This document shows, piece after piece, positions 62,234-64,000 of a stretch of DNA of 64,000 nt. This DNA is from Pseudobdellovibrio sp031428275 (lineage in GTDB: Bacteria > Bdellovibrionota > Bdellovibrionia > Bdellovibrionales > Bdellovibrionaceae): contig JANPPC010000013.1 of the NCBI GenBank assembly GCA_031428275.1, positions 129,190 through 193,189 of the forward strand, written 5' to 3'. A program made the position numbers and the translations under genes. The notes beneath the pieces are model-generated. The model was not told the origin of the DNA. It was given only the letters and a program-made list of their open reading frames with translations, and ran no database searches. Within the stretch, counting starts at the first letter, position 1. The number at the start of each line of letters is the position of its first letter.

Positions 62234-62659
62234 TTATTTGTCAACTAGCTCTCGACTAAGGCTTGTAGAATAAAAAGGCAAACCAGCTGCTTGAAAAACA
62301 CGAGCGGCCATATTCCATTCTAATAAGGCTGTTTGAGCCGTTGCAGACTGCGCTTTAAGCAAGGGCTTTAAGCTGGTTTTCTGTAGGTCGACATTTCGGA
62401 TTGGCTCCATAGCCACTTTGCAAAATGCCGCTTCGATTTGGGCTGGGGTCGCCTTCTTCCATTTTTCTGGGATACTTTCGTCTAACCATTCAAAGTCGAC
62501 GGTATTTGCCGGGCACCACGTATACACTTTTACATCGAATCCGAAAAAGTGATTAATCGATTTCGTAAAATCGAGTGAATTGAAAAAACCCATTCCAGCG
62601 ATCACCAAAAAGAGCGCGATCAGAAGAATTCCTGCTTTTAGAAAAGTTCGCTTTAACAT
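62234..62659 (-). CDS. Small membrane-anchored protein of unknown function
   Basis: 141 residues with an N-terminal hydrophobic helix (about 8-26) and a periplasmic part containing two Cys (YTWCPAN and AAFCKVA) that could pair. TPAQIEAAFC and the following segment are helical. No recognised domain. It lies just upstream of tRNA-Asn on the same strand. Confidence 0.6.
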   Translation of the reverse strand: MLKRTFLKAGILLIALFLVIAGMGFFNSLDFTKSINHFFGFDVKVYTWCPANTVDFEWLDESIPEKWKKATPAQIEAAFCKVAMEPIRNVDLQKTSLKPLLKAQSATAQTALLEWNMAARVFQAAGLPFYSTSLSRELVDK

Positions 62660-62733
62660 AAAATAAGCCTATGAGAAATCTAGTCGAAATGCAAAAAGAG
62701 TTGTTAGCAAAACGCAAGCTCAACGAAAAAAAT

Positions 62734-63204
62734 TTAATTCAAGTTCGCCGGCATACGCATGACCTTACACCAGTCGATTTTTTGTTTGGTTTTACCTTCA
62801 TAGCTATAAGCTAGTTGATTCTTCAACAATAAATCTTTGATCGATTTGCCGTCCACGACCACGTCGGCTAAAACACGAAAATATTTGTCTCGTTGTACAT
62901 TCGCTAAATCAATTTGCTTTGCATTTTTTAAAAGGCTTTCGGTTAGACGCTTCGCCGTCCGAGCGGCTTCTTTTTCGCAGGGTAGCTTGCCTTTAGTTTC
63001 GGCCGTATCTAGGTGCGCTACGCGAACGCTAATTTTTTTGCCTAACAGCGGATGTATGTTCGGTATATCAAACGTCACGGTGTCACCGTCGTGATTTTTC
63101 AAATACTTCACACAACGAAACGTATTCGCATCGTGTTGGCACTTATCAAATCCGTAGGTCGCACCGCTAAAGAACAGAGCCATCACTAAAATCGTTTTAA
63201 TCAT
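62734..63204 (-). CDS. Secreted thermonuclease-like (SNase) nuclease
   Basis: 156 residues from the ATG at 63204; longer upstream frames lack a signal. A signal peptide (about 1-18, ending TYGFD) precedes a staphylococcal-nuclease fold: NHDGDTVTF, VRVAHLDTAETKG (Arg and Glu), and QRDKYFRVLADV (second Arg), followed by LLLKNQLAYSYEG. It would degrade DNA or RNA outside the cytoplasm using Ca2+, useful for digesting prey nucleic acid. Four Cys suggest disulphides. Confidence 0.87.
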   Translation of the reverse strand: MIKTILVMALFFSGATYGFDKCQHDANTFRCVKYLKNHDGDTVTFDIPNIHPLLGKKISVRVAHLDTAETKGKLPCEKEAARTAKRLTESLLKNAKQIDLANVQRDKYFRVLADVVVDGKSIKDLLLKNQLAYSYEGKTKQKIDWCKVMRMPANLN

Positions 63205-63333
63205 GCTTGTATGGTTAAGCCGAACGGTAAAACAGTCAAATCGCGGAATGACTTGAGCCTTGTGCTTAAAAATAGAACAATTGCGAATACCTCGCCAAGA
63301 AATTAACAATAATTGTGATTTTTAGATGAAAAA

Positions 63334-63410
63334 TGGTGCACTCGAGAGGATTCGAACCTCTGACCACACGATTCGTAGTCGTGTACTCTATCCAGCTGAG
63401 CTACGAGTGC
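63334..63410 (-). tRNA. tRNA-Arg (anticodon ACG)
   Basis: 77-nt cloverleaf: acceptor GCACTCG/CGAGTGC, anticodon stem CACGA/TCGTG with loop CTACGAA, T-arm GGTTCGAATCC, encoded CCA. The A at the wobble position would be edited to inosine by TadA deaminase. Confidence 0.97.
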
Positions 63411-63549
63411 CCTTAAAATAAAACGTGAAAGATTCTTTTACAGAAAACAAGGTCTAAAATCAAGGACTGTATCGTGGCATTCCTTGATTCTGTAAAAACG
63501 CTATGGCACTTTAACAGCTTGAGCTGCGTTTACATATCATTTCTTAAGC

Positions 63550-63642
63550 GGAGAAGTGGGAGAGTGGCTTAATCCAAGTCTTTGCTAAAGACTCGTACTT
63601 ACAAAATAGGTACCGTGGGTTCAAATCCCACCTTCTCCGCCA
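63550..63642 (+). tRNA. tRNA-Ser (anticodon GCT)
   Basis: 93-nt class II tRNA: acceptor GGAGAAG/CTTCTCC, anticodon stem AGTCT/AGACT with loop TTGCTAA, long variable arm, T-arm GGGTTCAAATCCC, encoded CCA. Confidence 0.96.
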
Positions 63643-63688
63643 ATTTTATTTTTTTTCTTCTATCAAGAAATTTTTACTAGACTAATCT

Positions 63689-63841
63689 ATGCAGACCGAA
63701 ATCATTTATGCGAGACAAGATCTTATTCCAAGTTTGTACGACTGTCTTAAGGTCGTCGCAAACGAGGGTATTTACCTAGAAATGATAGAGCCGCATCCCC
63801 TAGAAAAAAGTAATTCAATTTCAACATGCACATATCGCTAA
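63689..63841 (+). pseudogene. Truncated N-terminus of a GNAT-like acetyltransferase
   Basis: A 50-residue frame starting MQTEIIYARQDLIPSLYDCL and continuing VVANEGIYLEMIEPHPLEK resembles the first helix and strand of GNAT acetyltransferases, then stops (TAA 63839-63841). The remaining GNAT fold, including the acetyl-CoA site, is not found in any frame of the next 159 bases, which hold no gene I can support, only a short CAGAC/GTCTG hairpin. It lies 46 bp after tRNA-Ser, a common integration point. Most likely a decayed gene. Confidence 0.45.
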
Positions 63842-64000
63842 AAATGGGCCAGTTTCCTATGGTTCTACGGTTCTACTCACTCGATGGTGGAAGTGTATCC
63901 AAAATCCAAGACATTTTAAATATTTAGCAGACGAAGTCTGTAGTTAAAATGGTTGCGAACTCCAAAAGCTGAGTATTGTTCGCCCTTTGCGAGTCGGTTG

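Overview
The window looks like chromosome from a Bdellovibrio-type predatory bacterium (Bdellovibrionales, moderately AT-rich). The evidence is the combination of many secreted proteases (a metzincin, a trypsin, a kexin-like subtilase), a Tol system, MotAB, and a Flp/Tad pilus locus ending in a YD-repeat protein plus a tiny exported protein. That last arrangement matches the host-interaction (hit) locus bd0109-bd0108 of Bdellovibrio bacteriovorus. The species cannot be fixed from sequence reading alone; the base composition would also suit an epibiotic relative such as Pseudobdellovibrio.

Layout. 1-2.4 kb: 3' part of a secreted zinc metalloprotease. 2.3-4.3 kb (minus): a transglycosylase-like lipoprotein and a degenerate phosphodiesterase-like protein. 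4.3-8.9 kb: tolQ-tolR-tolA-tolB, then two cyclophilins; no pal gene is present. 9.0-12.6 kb: a 954-residue exported orphan and a small exported protein. 12.6-14.1 kb (minus): motA-motB. 14.2-16.5 kb: PAP2 phosphatase, NAD-dependent epimerase, mtgA. 16.6-19.7 kb: a predicted caspase-fold exported protein divergent from a TPR/winged-helix regulator and an exported protein. 19.7-24.2 kb (minus): dusB, typA and a two-gene ABC exporter. 24.3-26.0 kb: small genes and a nitroreductase. 26.0-32.4 kb (minus): an arginine-succinyltransferase-type catabolic operon (aminotransferase, M20 hydrolase, astA, astD) translationally coupled to mltG. 32.5-35.4 kb: BatE-like protein, bamD, TPR protein, hpt.

35.4-46.4 kb is the centrepiece: flp pilin, several pilin-like proteins, cpaB, the cpaC secretin, a fused cpaE-cpaF ATPase, tadB, the bd0109-like YD-repeat protein, the hit-like small protein, another small exported protein and a CheY-like regulator. 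Two sigma-28-like promoters sit in front of flp and the ATPase gene. 46.5-50.5 kb: an outer-membrane barrel convergent with groESL, whose 3' UTR carries a dense array of GC-rich hairpins. 50.6-56.1 kb: exported protein, trypsin, pirin, dps, dioxygenase, YceI and a LysR regulator with a palindromic operator candidate. 56.2-58.6 kb: a separately encoded prodomain-like protein followed by a lipoprotein kexin-like protease. 58.6-62.0 kb (minus): a carbamoyltransferase / SxtJ-like / DUF5989-like / SGNH hydrolase cassette. 62.1-64.0 kb: tRNA-Asn, tRNA-Arg and tRNA-Ser genes, a secreted nuclease and a truncated acetyltransferase.

Functionally the window groups envelope maintenance (Tol, BamD, MtgA, MltG, YceI), prey or peptide digestion (proteases, nuclease, arginine catabolism), motility and attachment (MotAB, Tad pilus, hit locus) and protein folding (GroESL, cyclophilins). 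All assignments come from reading motifs; no database search was run.
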